A stretch of 64,000 nucleotides of DNA from Zingiber officinale (Eukaryota > Streptophyta > Magnoliopsida > Zingiberales > Zingiberaceae): NCBI RefSeq assembly GCF_018446385.1, contig NC_055996.1, forward strand, positions 12,635,317-12,699,316, in the 5' to 3' direction. The first letter of the stretch is position 1, and each line of letters starts with the position of its first letter. Made by a program: the position numbers and the translations under genes. The notes beneath the pieces were generated by a model that saw only the letters and a program-made list of their open reading frames with translations, was not told the DNA's origin and searched no databases. Shown here piece by piece: positions 45,132-59,060 of the stretch.

Positions 45132-47742
45132 TGTCATGCCCCGAGAGTAAGGTTGTCCGACGAAAATCGGACAGTACCTCCCCTGTAGCAGTGACAAATA
45201 GAACCGGTATACAACACCACAGATAATACATATACAAATATATATCACAACCACGCAGATAATATACAACCCACACAGCTGGACAATCAAACACAGCGGA
45301 AAACAAGAATAACAAAGATAAAATAACAAAAACTCACCGCGGGCCGGCCCGGCTTGACTCATCGGCAAAACAACCAAATACAAATAACAAGTCCACAGCT
45401 CAATTATTACAATGCTAAATTCAAAGGTTTAACTCACAATAAAATGAAAACCAAAACCGTAAAACCATCCTCAGAAGTGACATGGGACCGGCAGTCGGGA
45501 TCCTCCTCCAAGCGTACTAGCATCGCTATCACCGTGAAATTACCAATGCGGTGGTGAGTATAAAACTCGGTAATAGGATAGGCATGAGTATCATAAAGAA
45601 CAGGAATACAAAAGGATACAGTCTTGGAAAGATAAATAGCGGATACTACAGGGTAAACAAAGTATATGTATATCCATACCGAAACCATATCCTAGGCTAA
45701 CAAAGGTCAGGGGTGAGATAAACCTGCTACAGTACTACTCTGTAATCATAAAGTATCTTAATAGTAATCGGTGTCCAAGCATATATAATGGTATGTGATC
45801 ACAGAATCGCATAAGTAAGCATAAACAAGATAAGCGGTATATCAAAAAAAAATAAGCGTATGCACGGATGGTCACTCCGCCCACCCCTCAAGTCCATGAC
45901 CCCGTATGGACGAGAGGCCGGACAATGACAAACACAGCTACCACTACTCTCGAGTGGCCGAGCGGACAGTTGCATAGTAGCTAATAGCTACGTCTGTCCC
46001 TGCTGCCCGCGACTCCAGCAGACACTACCCATGAGTGAGCGAGTGGGGGCACGACAGACATGCGGCACGCTCCAAGCTACCACTACCCATGAGTGGCCGA
46101 ATGTGCTCCTCAACCACAAGGGAGCCAAAGTCGCTGGCAATGCATGCAATGACATGATGCAAATGCAATATCATATATATATAACAGAAAATCAGGTATG
46201 CTACATGAATCCGCATGCTCAATACTAAGCATAAATAAACAGTAATCAAACAGGTAAGCATAAACAGGTAAGCATGGCATCTAGTATCTGCTAGGTATCA
46301 AGAATAACAACGGGAGACTGTATAGATAAGAAAGTGATCATCTCGAAGATTGAGTGGATAAAGTATCAAGCACAAGAAATAAAATGAGTGGAGTCAAGAT
46401 AAATACTGCATATATGAAACTAACTCATGCACTTAGACCGATATCTAAAGGAGCAAGTTAAGAAGTACCCGCCTCTAAATGTAGGCTGAATCCGACGTCC
46501 ACCTCGTCACGACACCTTCCTCGATCAGAGTCCTGTGTCAACGTATCAATTTAACTAAGTACATATGAAACTGAATAACCATACTAGTGTATATGATAGG
46601 TGAATTAAATCCAAGTTTCATTCACTATCCCAACGAAACCATTCTGACCTACTAATACCCAATCCACAGCCCTAACCGTATGCCTTCAGATCATAAAATT
46701 AGGATTCCCCCAAATCATGCATTTGTCCCCAATACACCAATGTACCAAATATCTGTTCAATTAAACTAGATATCGGAAGACCTAAAACCTTACCTTACAC
46801 CCCACTGATCACTCACTGCCGGAAGGTAAGGTCTTCGGCTCAAGTCTTCCAATGATGCCCACCGCCACGACTCACGAACAGAGCTCCTACAGAGCCTTCA
46901 AACTATTGCAATCACACTATCAATGCATAATTCGGTTGGAATACAAGCTCAGATCCACAAACCTACTATCTTAATACTGTAAATACCTTACCCATGAGTC
47001 TCGGATGATGAACAGCTGCTGGTGGTTGTGATCGATCCCCTTCCCAGCAAGCCACTGCCACAACAAAACCTCAATCCATACAATCCTCCCAACCTGGTAT
47101 CAAATCACAGGTCTTCATCACTAAAGAAACCCTAATCTAAACCATCCTTACCTCAATTTACCTCCACGACAGTACATACCTCAAGCAGCACAGAGATCCC
47201 GACGAATATGGTTCGGCCCTAAGGCTCAGCAAGTCGAACCCACCGTTTAGAGCACTTCTCACCAAAATCGGCCCTAGGGATCGACAATTCTTCCTCAGCA
47301 ACTCCGGAGCTCAGATCTGTTCCTTCCGGCCGGAGATTCTCTGGCGAAGCGGCGCGTTTGAGGAAGGACACCGTCGGTGAGACCTCTACGGAGATGTCGA
47401 GGAAGTCGGAGGCTCGTCACGCTACAAGGAGCCGGCGATCAAACGCGGCCGTGCGTCGGAGCTGCGTCCGTCGATGAGATCGGGAGGAAATGACCCGAGA
47501 AGAGGGGAGTCGGCGTTTTAGGGCTCGGCGGGTGCACTGTAGCTTATAAGGGGAGGGTTTGGGTTAGGTTAAGTTCTCACAACTCCTTAACTAACCCTCT
47601 TTTAATGATGATTTACTTTACCACCTTAAGCTTAACAATTTATCCCCTTAAACATTGTCATAAGTCCTCCAAATAAATCCAGAAAAATGTCCAAAAATTC
47701 CTAATAATCATTATAGGTTATTTTATTTTACCGTATCTCACA
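45132..47742 (-). repeat. 3' LTR of the gag-only element
   Basis: 2611 bp. Close to identical with the 5' LTR from 46190 to the end, but with many small indels around 45520-46180. Confidence 0.93.
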
Positions 47743-48109
47743 TTCTCCCCCTCTAATAAAAATTTGGTCCCCAAATTTATAACACAAATATCGAACCATC
47801 TAAACCAAAGAACATCCTCCGTCTTCTAGACGTACAACCAGTTCCTCTCCAACGATAAAGATACTGCTATGTAACGCGTCTAGCGTGTAGGCAACACCCC
47901 CCGAAAAGATACTTGAGAGATAAACAAATGGGTTCCACTAGCATCTATTAATAGTCCTATAATAAACGTATAAAGTAAAATAATACCTCGGAAGACCGAT
48001 CTCTCAGCTCCCTGTGCCTCCTCTCGTGTAATAGCATAAGCGCGACCCTCCTCTGAGCTCAGCTGAGGCATGCCTGGGGTGGTCTGTGCTGGAATCGAAG
48101 GTGCAGGAA

Positions 48110-49501
48110 TCGGCTGCTGATACTGAGACTGAGGCTGCTGTTGGAACGCTGAGTAGGGCTAAGGTGGATGAAAAACCTGCTGTACAGGAAATGTCTGATG
48201 AGAAGATACTGCGGCAGAATACTGTGTAGTCGCTGGTTCCTGACCCTGCACATGATATATCTGTCCCTGAGAAGGCTGAGGTCTCTGCTGATGTGGAGCA
48301 CCCTGATTCGTTTGAGATCCTCTCTGCTGCCATGGCTGGGTGGGTCGATCTCCCTGACAGGTAACTTTAGTAGTCTCCAACCGAGCCTTCAGGGTACATT
48401 CCCAACTCTCATGGCCCGGAAGCTTACAATAGAAACATATAGAGTGATCCAACGGACAATCGGGTTTGAGGTGACTTTTCGAGCCGCACTGGTAACACCT
48501 GGTTTCACTATTATCATTCTTCCGATTTCTCTTAGGGGAACTAGTAGACCCATCCGTGGTGCGCCCTGATTCCTGTGGCCGAGAAGATCCTTCGGAAGTA
48601 ACTTGCAAGTCTTGACCTTTATTCCCTCTCTTCTGCGACAGCTGCTTGTCCTTACTTTTCTCCTGATTCACTAGCTGCTGAGTCATCTCAATAAACAATG
48701 CTCGATCCAACACCTCCCGATAGGAACTACCTGGAAAACCTGACATTCGGATTCGAATGTATGCAGCAAGACCCTGGGTGAACTGCTGCATCCGGTCATA
48801 ATCCTGTGCCACCAAATGAGGGCAAAACTCAGCCAATCTACAGAATTCAGCGTTGTACTCCATCACCGATCGATCGCCCTACTTGAAATTCAGGAATTCC
48901 TGTCGTCGAGCTAAACAGAATGTGGCTGGAAAATACTGCCGCTCAAACGCGTCTCGGAACATCGCCCATGTGATGCGCTGCTCTCCAAAGATCGTCTTAT
49001 GCATGTCCCACCATGTGACTGCTTGATCTCGGAGATGATACGCTGCCAGTTCCACTTTCTCCTCATCCGTGCAACTCAGGTACTCAAAGGTGCTCTCTAC
49101 ATTCTTCAACCAACTTCGAGCAGCCCAAGGATCTGCTCCGCCCAAATATAAGGTAAATCTGTCCTTGACGGACCTCGCCAGCAACGGTATCCGAGCTCTG
49201 TCCCTCATCCAATCAGTAGTAGCAGGAGTAGGAAATGCTGATGGTATCCCGGAGGGAATCCCCGAGGCTGAAATTCTCGATTCCTACCAGATGGTATGAC
49301 TGAAGGGATCTCCTGAGGCTGACGTCCCTGATCTCTAGGAGTCTGATGGGTCTGTCCCCGACTAGCCGTCTCAACATCCGTTGGATCCCTAGAAGAATCC
49401 GCCTCCTGAGTCACTGGTTCTGGTTCCTCGGCCTCAATGGGTTGTTTCCGTGGTCGTCCCGGACCACGACGATAACCGGCTCCCGCTCGACCACGCCTCA
49501 C
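48110..49501 (-). pseudogene. Gag of the gag-only Ty3-type element
   Basis: N-terminal Pro/Arg-rich part with GYRRGPGRPRKQ (AT-hook-like) from 49501. The Retrotrans_gag domain follows with ADPWAARSWLKNVESTFEYL, AAYHLRDQAVTWWD and MMEYNAEFCRLAEFCPHLVA. Next are a Lys/Ser-rich linker, two CCHC knuckles (CYQCGSKSHLKPDC, CFYCKLPGHESWEC), and a Gln/Pro-rich tail. Several breaks are present, so this copy is unlikely to make a whole Gag. The combination of WLxxxE..F, WW and CCHC places it in Ty3/gypsy. Confidence 0.85.
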
Positions 49502-49688
49502 ACCTGATGTAAACTACTAATAAGTATTACACACAGTATAAGTTCGTACTTATAAAACTTACAGCCAATTACTTGGAGGTGTTCCGCCGCCGCCTGGTCC
49601 CAAATCCCGAAAAGCCACTTCGAGGAATGAAATCACGAAAAATCCAAAACGTATGAATCGTAAACCTGTAGCTCTGATACCAATAAAT

Positions 49689-52338
49689 TGTCATGCCCCG
49701 AGAGTAAGGTTGTCCGATGAAAATCGGACAGTACCTCCCCTGTAGTAGTGACAAATAGAACCGGTATACAACACCACAGATAATACATATACAAATATAT
49801 ATCATAACCATGCAGATAATATATAGCCCACACAGCTGGACAATCAAACACAGCGGAAAACAAGAATAACAAAGATAAAATAACAAAAACTCACCGCGGG
49901 CCGGCCCGGCTTGACTCATCGGCAAAACAACCAAATACAAATAACAAGTCCACAGCTCAATTATTACAATGCTAAATTCAAAGGTTTAACTCACAATAAA
50001 ATGAAAACCAAAACCGTAAAACCATCCTCAGAAGTGACATGGGACCGGCAGTCGTGATCCTCCTCCAAGCGTACTAGCATCGCTATCAGCTACCTGGTGA
50101 AATTACCAATGCGGGTGGTGAGTATAAAACTCAGCGGGTAATAGGATAGACAGTGCATGAGTATCATAAAGAACAGGAATACAAAAGGATACAGTCTCGG
50201 AAAGATAAATAGCAGATACTACAGGGTAAACAAAGTATATATATATCCATACCGAAACCATATCCTAGGCTAACAGTAAGGTCCGAGATAAAGTAAATCA
50301 CACAAGATCGCTCATAACTACGAATCACATATAAAGTATCTGCAATAGTAATCGTGTCCAAGCATATATAACGGGTATGTGATCACGAACTGCATAAGTA
50401 AGCATAAACAACATAAGGTGTATATCAAAAAAAAAAATAGCGTACGGATGGTCACTCCGCCCACCCTCAAGTCCATGACCCGGTATGGACGAGAGGTCGA
50501 CAATGACAAACACACTCCAGCCTACCACTACTCTCAAGTGGCCGAGCGGACAGTTGCATAGTAGCCGAATAGCTACATCTGCGACGGGGTCCCCGCCGCG
50601 ACTCAGCAGACACTACCCATGAGTGAGCGAGTGGGGGCACGACAGAACATGCGCACGCCCAAGCTACCACTACCCATGAGTGGCCGAGCGTGCCGCCAAC
50701 CATCTCAACCACAAGGGAGCCAAAGTCGTCTATGCATGCAATGACATGATGCGAATAATGCAACAGTCATCATATATATATAAAAAATCAGGTATGCTAC
50801 ATGAATCCGCATGCTCAATACTAAGCATAAATAAACAGTAATCAAACAGGTAAGCATAAACAGGTAAGCATGGCATCTAGTATCTGCTAGGTATCAAGAA
50901 TAACAACGGGAGACTGTATAGATAAGAAAGTGATCATCTCGAAGATTGAGTGGATAAAGTATCAAGCACAAGAAATAAAATGAGTGGAGTCAAGATAAAT
51001 ACTGCATATATGAAACTAACTCATGCACTTAGACCGATATCTAAAGGAGCAAGTTAAGAAGTACCCGCCTCTAAATGTAGGCTGAATCCGACGTCCACCT
51101 CGTCACGACACCTTCCTCGATCAGAGTCCTGTGTCAACGTATCAATTTAACTAAGTACATATGAAACTGAATAACCATACTAGTGTATATGATAGGTGAA
51201 TTAAATCCAAGTTTCATTCACTATCCCAACGAAACCATTCTGACCTACTAATACCCAATCCACAGCCCTAACCGTATGCCTTCAGATCATAAAATTAGGA
51301 TTCCCCCAAATCATGCATTTGTCCCCAATACACCAATGTACCAAATATCTGTTCAATTAAACTAGATATTGGAAGACCTAAAACCTTACCTTACACCCCA
51401 CTGATCACTCACTGCCGGAAGGTAAGGTCTTCGACTCATGTCTTCCAATGATGCCCACCGCCACGACTCACGAACAGAGCTCCTACAGAGCCTTCAAACT
51501 ATTGCAATCACACTATCAATGCATAATTCGGTTGGAATACAAGCTCAGATCCACAAACCTACTATCTTAATACTGTAAATACCTTACCCATGAGTCTCGG
51601 ATGATGAACAGCTGGTGGTGGTTGTGATCGATCCCCTTCCCAGCAAGCCACTGCCACAACAAAACCTCAATCCATACAATCCTCCCAACCTGGTATCAAA
51701 TCACAGGTCTTCATCACTAAAGAAACCCTAATCTAAACCATCCTTACCTCAATTTACCTCCACGACAGTACATACCTCAAGCAGCACAGAGATCCCGACG
51801 AATATGGTTCGGCCCTAAGGCTCGGCAAGTCGAACCCACCGTTTAGAGCACTTCTCACCAAAATCGGCCCTAGGGATCGACAATTCTTCCTCAGCAACTC
51901 CGGAGCTCAGATCTGTTCCTTCCGGCCGGAGATTCTCTGGCGAAGCGGCGCGTTTGAGGAAGGACACCGTCGGTGAGACCTCTACGGAGATGTCGAGGAA
52001 GTCGGAGGCTCGTCACGCTACAAGGAGCCGGCGATCAAACGCGGCCGTGCGTCGGAGCTGCGTCCGTCGATGAGATCGGGAGGAAATGACCCGAGAAGAG
52101 GGGAGTCGGCGTTTTAGGGCTCGGCGGGTGCACTGTAGCTTATAAGGGGAGGGTTTGGGTTAGGTTAAGTTCTCACAACTCCTTAACTAACCCTCTTTTA
52201 ATGATGATTTACTTTACCACCTTAAGCTTAACAATTTATCCCCTTAAACATTGTCATAAGTCCTCCAAATAAATCCAGAAAAATGTCCAAAAATTCCTAA
52301 TAATCATTATAGGTTATTTTATTTTACCGTATCTCACA
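49689..52338 (-). repeat. 5' LTR of the gag-only element
   Basis: 2650 bp, followed (minus direction) by the primer-binding site. Contains a TATAAGGG-type promoter-like word near 52140 and GGCCGGCCCGG near 49900. Confidence 0.93.
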
Positions 52339-54478
52339 AACTCACTCCTCCTGGAACACCACAGTGGAATGGTGTATCCGAAAGGAGGAATCGTACCCTA
52401 TTAGATATGGTGCGATCTATGATGAGTCACACAGATCTTCCTATATCTCTTTGGGGCTATGCTATAGACACAACAACCTTCATACTTAACCGTGTTCCAT
52501 CCAAGGCTGTGATAAAGACACCATATAGGATATGGACTGGGAGAGATGCCCAGGTGTCTTTTATGAGGATTTGGGATTGTGAGGCTTACGTTCGACGTCA
52601 AGTCTCGAACAAACTGGGACCCAAATCCGATAAGTGCTATTTTACAGGATATCCTAAGGAAACGAAGGGATATTACTTCTACATTCCCAGTCAACACAAA
52701 GTAGTTGTGGCTAAGACTGGGATATTTCTAGAAAGGGACTTTGTTTCTAGAAAAACTAGTGGGAGTAAGTTCAATCTTGAAGAAGTTCAAGATATGGGCC
52801 ATAGCACTGAAGCCTTGATGGAAGTTGAACTGGAACCACAAAGTGTTGTGGATGATGAGATTGTTCCACAAGGAGTTGAGAAACAACAACCAGTTCATGT
52901 AGACCTACCTCTTCGCAGGTCTGATAGGGTACGTCGTCAGCCTGAGAGATATTCATTTCTCTTGTCTGACCATGATGACGTTATGCTCGTTGAGAATGTG
53001 CCTACCTCATATCAGGAGGCTGTGATGAGACCAGATTTTGAGAAGTGGCTAGAGGTCATGAGATCCGAGATCAATCCATGTACACCAACCAAGTATGGAC
53101 TTTGGTTGATCCACCTGAAGGCATCAAACCCATTGGGTGTAAGTGGGTCTTTAAGAGAAAGACTGACATGGATGGACTTATTTATAAAGGTCGTTTAGTA
53201 ACTAAAGGTTTCAAGCAAATTCATGGTATTGACTATGATGAAACATTTTCTCCAGTAGCGATGTTTAAGTCTATTCAGATCATGCTTGCTATTGCAGCAT
53301 ACCATGATTATCAGATCTGGCAGATGGATGTCAAAACCGTGTTTCTGAATGGAAACTTGCTCGAGGATGTGTACATGACACAACCTGAGGGTTGTGTAGA
53401 TCCACAGCATACTGGCAGAGTATGCAAGTTGCATAAGTCCATTTATGTGCTAAACCAAGCTTCTCGGAGCTGGAATCTTCGATTCGATGATGCGATCAAA
53501 CAGTTTGGTTTCATCAAGAATAAAGATGAACCCTGTGTCTACAAGAAGGTTGTTGAGAACACAGTTGTCTTCCTTATATTGTATGTGGATGGCATACTAC
53601 TCATTGGGAACGACATCCCTTTGTTACAGTCTGTAAAGACTTGGCTGGGGAATTGTTTCTCAATAAAGGACTTAGGTGAAGCAGCCTGCATTCTAGGCAT
53701 AAAGATCTATAGAGATAGATCTAAGAGATTGCTTGGCCTAAGTCAGAGTACATATGTTGACAAGGTATTGCTACGGTTTGCCATGCAGAATTCCAAGAAA
53801 GGATTTATGCCGATGTCACATGGTGTGAGTCTTTCGAAGACTCAAAGTCCCTCTTCTAGAGAGGAGAGAGATCGCATGGATAAGATCCCTTATGCTTCAG
53901 CCATAGGATCTATCATGTACGTCATGCTATGTACTCGTCCTGATGTGTCGTATGCTTTGAGCATGACGAGCATATACTAGTCAGATCCAGATGAGTGTCA
54001 CTAGATAGCGGTCAAGAATATTCTTAAGTACTTGAGAAGGACTAAAGAATATTTCTTGATATATGGAGGCAATGATGAGCTAGCTGTAAAGGGTTACAGT
54101 GATGTCAGCTTCCAAACTGACCAAGATGACTATAGATCGCAGTCTGGGTTCATGTTTTGCTTTAATGGTGGTGCTGTGAGCTGGAAGAGTTTGAAGCAGG
54201 ACACGGTTGCTGATTCTACAACAGAGGCCGAGTATATTGTTGCATCAGAAGTAGCAAAGGAGGCAGTTTAGATCCGCAAGTTCATTATTGAGCTTGGGGT
54301 GGTTCCTAGCATAGCAGATCCTATAGAGCTCTATTGTGACAACAATGGAGCAATTGCGTAGGATAAGGAACCTCGCTCACACCAGTGGACCAAACACATA
54401 CAACGGCGCTTCCATCTCATTCGAGAGATTATCGATAGAGGAGATGTGAAGATTTGCAGAGTACCCACAGAGGCTAAC
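52339..54478 (+). pseudogene. Integrase end, reverse transcriptase and RNase H, family-C copia
   Basis: It resumes with TPPGTPQWNGVSERRNRTLL (integrase), then FTGYPKETKGYYFYIPS. Reverse transcriptase follows with GCKWVFKRKTDMDG, WQMDVKTVFLNGNL, LYVDGILLIGND (active-site motif altered from the usual YVDD) and YASAIGSIMY. RNase H has SGFMFCFNGGAVSWKS and DSTTEAEYIVASE. About four breaks. The end is lost at 54478. Confidence 0.85.
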
Positions 54479-56877
54479 TGTTGGAGTGTATACTGAAAGC
54501 CTAAGCTTTGTAAACATTCATTATGAATAAAGAATCACATTTGGTCTAATTGTCTACATTTGTTTGTAGTTGTTCATTTAATTTATATTGTAGATAACAT
54601 AGTATGTGGTGTCACATACAGAAGATGATGTTATCAGTACCTTATAAATTATAAACAGTAGCTCACGACTAAAATGGAAAGGAACAAACCATTAGAAGGT
54701 CATAGTGTAATTAGGTATTAGTTTATCTTGACTATATAATTACACTAGTACACTCAGAGTGTATTGAGTAGGACCATTTGAGGTCGTTTCTTTTATACTG
54801 ACTTTATAAAGGAACAAAGACCTCAGTTATTATGGAAGTGTGTGCTCTTAATCCTAATATAATAACAAACACATATATTTGATATTTATTTCTTTAATTT
54901 ATCAATGAGTGAGATTTAGTTCGATGAATCAATAAACCCGATAAGTTGGGAAATGGTATCACTTATAGTGTGTGTTGTTTATTATAGAAGAAAATTGTGT
55001 CCTAGAGATACCAGGTTGATAATGTCCTCAAGAGGAGCTCATAAGGATTGTCATGTTAAACCCTGCAGGTGGACTTAGTCCGACATGATGATAAGGTTGA
55101 GTGGTACTACTCTTGGACTAAGATATTAATTAAATGAGTTGTCAGTAACTCACTTAATTAGTGGACATTCGATATCTTAAACACAGGGAGACTAACACAC
55201 TCATAATAAGAAGGAGCCCAAAAATGTAATTTGGGATTGGTGCGGTAGTTCAATGATAGTTCTCTAGTGGAATGAATTATCATTGATAAAATTAAGTTGT
55301 GTGTTCGAAGCACGGGATGCTTAATTTTATCGGAGACCAAAACCAATTCCTCCTCTCGGTCCCTATCATAGCCTCTTATTTATAGAGTTCTATACCTACC
55401 TATACCCACCTTCTATACCCACCAATAGGGGGCCGCCAAGCTAGCTTGGGATCCAAGCTGGCCTAGGTATGAGATTGGGTGGCCGACCCTAGCTTGAACC
55501 CAAGCTAGTAGGGCCGGCCAAAATAAATTAAAAAAGAAATTTAATTTTAATTTTTATTATTATGTGGAAGATATAATTTAAAGAGAATTAAAATTAAAAT
55601 ATCTCTCTTGTAAAAGATCTACAAAAGATTAAAGAAAGAGATTAGATCTCTTTCCTTATTTGTAGATTGGAGAGATGCTTTATTTTCTCTTTAAAAATTA
55701 TTCACATGTTGATAAAATTAAAATTATAGAAATTTCCTTTTATAAACCATGAAGAGATTTTAAAGAGAAATTTTATTTTTTAAAAATTTCCGGAAACACA
55801 TTAGGAAGTTTTAATTGTTGATTAAAACTTGTCCAATTTGTTCTCCAATGATGTGGCCGGCCATTGAAGTTTGATTTGGAAAATTTATTTTATTTTTCTA
55901 AATTAAATCATGTCAAGGAAATTGAGGAAATTTTATTGTAATTAAATTTCCTAATTTGCCTAGGCCAAGGAATATAAAAGAAGGGGTGAGGGTGCCTTCA
56001 AGAGACACAACATCTATTATTTCTCTCCCTCTTTTGTTCCTTGGTGTGGCCGGCCAACCTCTCCCTCTCTTCCTCTTGTGGTGGCCGAATCTCCCTCTTC
56101 CATTGGAGCTCTTGTGGTGGCCGGATACTACTTGGAGAAGAAGAAGAAGAAGGAGAGAAAGCTAGCATCTCTTGGAGCTTGGTTAGTATTTTGGTTTTCC
56201 TCCTTGGTGAAGATTTTCCCTTTGTGGCCGAACCTTGCTTGGAGGAGAAGAAGGTGGTTGGTGTTTTCTCATCTTGGTAGATCGTTGTCCACACAACGAA
56301 TACGGTAGAAGAGGAATACGGTAGAAGATCAAGAGGTCTTTCTAGAAGGTATAACTAGTAGTTTTTCCTTTTCCGCATCATGCTAGTTATTTATGGAAAT
56401 AATACCAAATACAAGAGGCTTACGTTCTAGTATTTCGAATATGTTTTTCGATGTTGTGTTCTTTTGTTTCTTTCTTTTCCTTGTGATTTGATTGTTCTCT
56501 TTGGTTAACCTAAAGTTATTTTAGGAAATTAAATATTATCTTTCTATTAAAGGTTTTGTCTAGTCGGTGGTGGTTACTCCCATATCCAAGAAGGCCATGT
56601 GCCTCGCCACGTCAGTACTGGGAACCTTTTATGGAAATTAATATTTAATGGAATTAATAACTTAAGGAGACTTGGGTCGAACGTGTTAAGTTCCGCAGGA
56701 GATCCAAGTCAAAACCTAAAAGAACAAATAGATTAAGTTTTGGATCAAACGTGTTAAGTTCTGCAGGCGATCCAAAATTTAATTTAAAAGAACACATGGT
56801 AGCTAGGAAAAGGTTCAGATCTTTGTGCAAAATTTTTGTACAGTGGAACCTATAGGTTTTCCGAGTAGCAACCAACA
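54479..56877 (+). mobile_element. Full-length family-B LTR at the left of a rearranged cluster
   Basis: 2399 bp from TGTTGGAGTGTATACTG to GAGTAGCAACCAACA. The left flank is the family-C RNase H (CTAAC) and the right flank is an inverted family-B LTR piece (TTATC), so there is no target duplication at this copy. Confidence 0.85.
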
Positions 56878-57421
56878 TTATCAACCTAGTATCTCTAGGA
56901 CACATTTTCCTTCTATAATCAACAACACACACTATAAGTGATATCATTTCTCAACTTATCGGGCTTATTGATTCATCGAACTAAATCTCACCCATTGATA
57001 AATTAAAGAAATAAATATCAAATATATGTGCTTGTTATTATATTAGGATTAAGAGCACACACTTCCATAATAACTGAGATCTTTGTTCCTTTATAAAGTC
57101 AGTATAAAAGAAACGACCTCAAATGGTCCTACTCAATACACTCTGAGTGTACTAGTGTAATTATATAGTCAAGATAAACTAATACCTAATTACACTACGA
57201 CCTTCTAATGGTTTGTTCCTTTCCATTTTGGTCGTGAGCTACTGTTTATAATTTATAAGGTACTGATAACATCATCTTCTGCATGTGACACCACATACTA
57301 TGTTATCTACAATATAAAATTATTGAACAACTACAAACAAATGTAGATAATTTGACCAAATGTGATTCTTTATTCAAAACAAATGTTTACAAAAGCTTAG
57401 GCTTTTAGTATACACTCCAAC
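56878..57421 (-). mobile_element. Partial family-B LTR, inverted
   Basis: The first about 544 bases of a family-B LTR on the minus strand, ending TATACACTCCAACA at 57421. There it meets a polypurine tract (GTATAAGTGGGAGAT on minus), so it is the 3' LTR of the minus-strand remnant that follows. Confidence 0.85.
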
Positions 57422-59060
57422 AATCTCCCACTTATACTATTGACTAAGCTGCCATTTCTTCTACCATACATCTGATTCTCATTCCCTCCACATGCCGATC
57501 AAAAGCTTTCACCGGAAGGGCCTTAGTGAAAGGATCTGCCAGGTTATCCGCTGATGCAATCTTGGCGATGACAACTTCTCCTCACTTCACGATATCTCGT
57601 ATCAGGTGGTACTTGCGCTCTATATGTTTACTTGCCTTATGAGCTCGTGGTTCCTTCGAGTTTACAACTGCACCGCCATTATCACAATAAATTGTGATGA
57701 TTTTGGGCAAATCAGGAATCACATCTAAGTCCATTAGAAAGTTCCTGAGCCATACTGCTTCTTTAGCTGCCTCAGAGGCTGCTACATACTCAGCTTCCAT
57801 GGTTGAGTCCGAAACGTATTTCTGCTTAACACTCCTCCATGAAATGACTCCACCTCCTAAAGTAAACACATAGCCTGATGTAGACTTACTGTTGTCCCTA
57901 TCTGATTGGAAATCTGAATCCGTGTAACCCACAGGGAGCAGATCGTCTGCTTGGTAAACTAGCATATAATCTCTAGTCCTTCTCAGGTACTTTAATATAT
58001 GCTTTACCGCAGTCTAATGCCCTTGTCTAGGGTTACTTTGATATCTGCTAACCATGCCCACGGCAAAACAGATATCAGGTCTCATACATAGCATTGCATA
58101 CATTAGGCTTCCTACAGCCGAAGCATAAGGAACTGCTTTCATGTCCTCTATCTCCTTTGATGTCTTTGGAGACATCTCTTTAGATAGAGCTACTCCATGC
58201 CTAAAAGGTAAGAAACACTTTCTTGGAATCCTGCATGCTAAAACGAGCAAGGATTGTATCTATATATGAAGCTTGGGACAGACACAACATTCTTTTCTTG
58301 CGATCCCTTATAACTTTGATCCCAAGAATGTGTGCACAATCTCCTAAGTCCTTCATATCAAATTGTTTGGACAACCATACCCTTACGTCCGATAATACCT
58401 TGACATTGTTGCCAATTAACAAAATATCATATACGTATAGTACAAGAAATACCACCACGTTTCCGTTACACTTCTTGTATACACAAGACTCATTCGGACA
58501 CTGAATAAATCCATATGACTGGATTACTTCATTAAACCGGATGTTCCAAGACCTTGAAGCTTGTTTCAGTCCATAAATGGACCGATTGAGCTTACACACT
58601 AGATGCTCTTTGCCTTTTTCAATAAACCCTTCTGGTTGCTTCATATGGATATTCTCTTCAAGACTTCCATTAAGGAAAGCTGTCTTGACATCCATTTGCC
58701 AAATCTCATAATCCATATGAGCAACAATGGATAAGAGTATCCGGATAGACTTAAGCATGGCTATCGGTGAAAATGTCTCCTCATAATCGATTCCCTCTTT
58801 CTGAGTGTACCCTTTCGCAACAAGCCTAGCTTTGAAGGTTTCTACCTTCCCATCTGTCCCTCTTTTCCTTTTGTAGATCCACTTGCATCCAACGGCTTTT
58901 ACACCATCAGGTGGTTCTACGAGCTCCCAGACCTTATTAGAGTACATAGACTCTATTTCAGAATCCATTGCCTTTTGTCAAGATGCTGCATCTATATCTT
59001 GGAGTGCTTCGTCATATGTTCGGGGATCAGGTTCATGTTTACCCGGGATCAAGTCTGAAA
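57422..59060 (-). pseudogene. Family-B copia coding remnant: reverse transcriptase and RNase H (minus strand)
   Basis: On the minus strand the reverse transcriptase part (58201-58968) has GVKAVGCKWIYKRKRG, ARLVAKGYTQKEGIDYEETF, WQMDVKTAFLNGSLEENIHM, LNRSIYGLKQASRSWN and a LVLYVYDILLIGN stretch where YVDD is usual. RNase H (57582-57965) has LPVGYTDSDFQSDRD, TSGYVFTLGGGVISWRS and TMEAEYVAASEAAKEAVWLR. It resembles family C but is a separate copy adjoining family-B LTR sequence. Few breaks. Cut at about 59060 by a family-B LTR in the other orientation. Confidence 0.85.

Larger units (their letters stand above)
45132..52338 (-). mobile_element. Young gag-only Ty3/gypsy-type retrotransposon (TR-GAG-like), 7.2 kb
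   Basis: The LTRs are 45132-47742 (3') and 49689-52338 (5'), with AACTC duplicated at 45127-45131 and 52339-52343. Sense minus: LTR start TGTGAGATACGG, end CGGGGCATGACA, primer-binding site TTGGTATCAGAGCTACAGG next to the 5' LTR (49665-49685), and polypurine tract AGAGGGGGAGAA just before 47742. Only gag lies between the LTRs (1.95 kb internal). No protease, RT, RNase H or integrase was found. About four to six differences in the last 1.5 kb of the LTRs indicate a very recent insertion (on the order of 0.1-0.2 million years at a common rate), though 45.5-46.2 kb differs more. Confidence 0.85.

Noticed and set aside
45079-45688. Hydrophobic Tyr/Cys-rich frames as membrane proteins (repeated at 49569-50361)
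   Set aside because: They are in the two LTRs of the gag-only element, so both copies are the same non-coding sequence.
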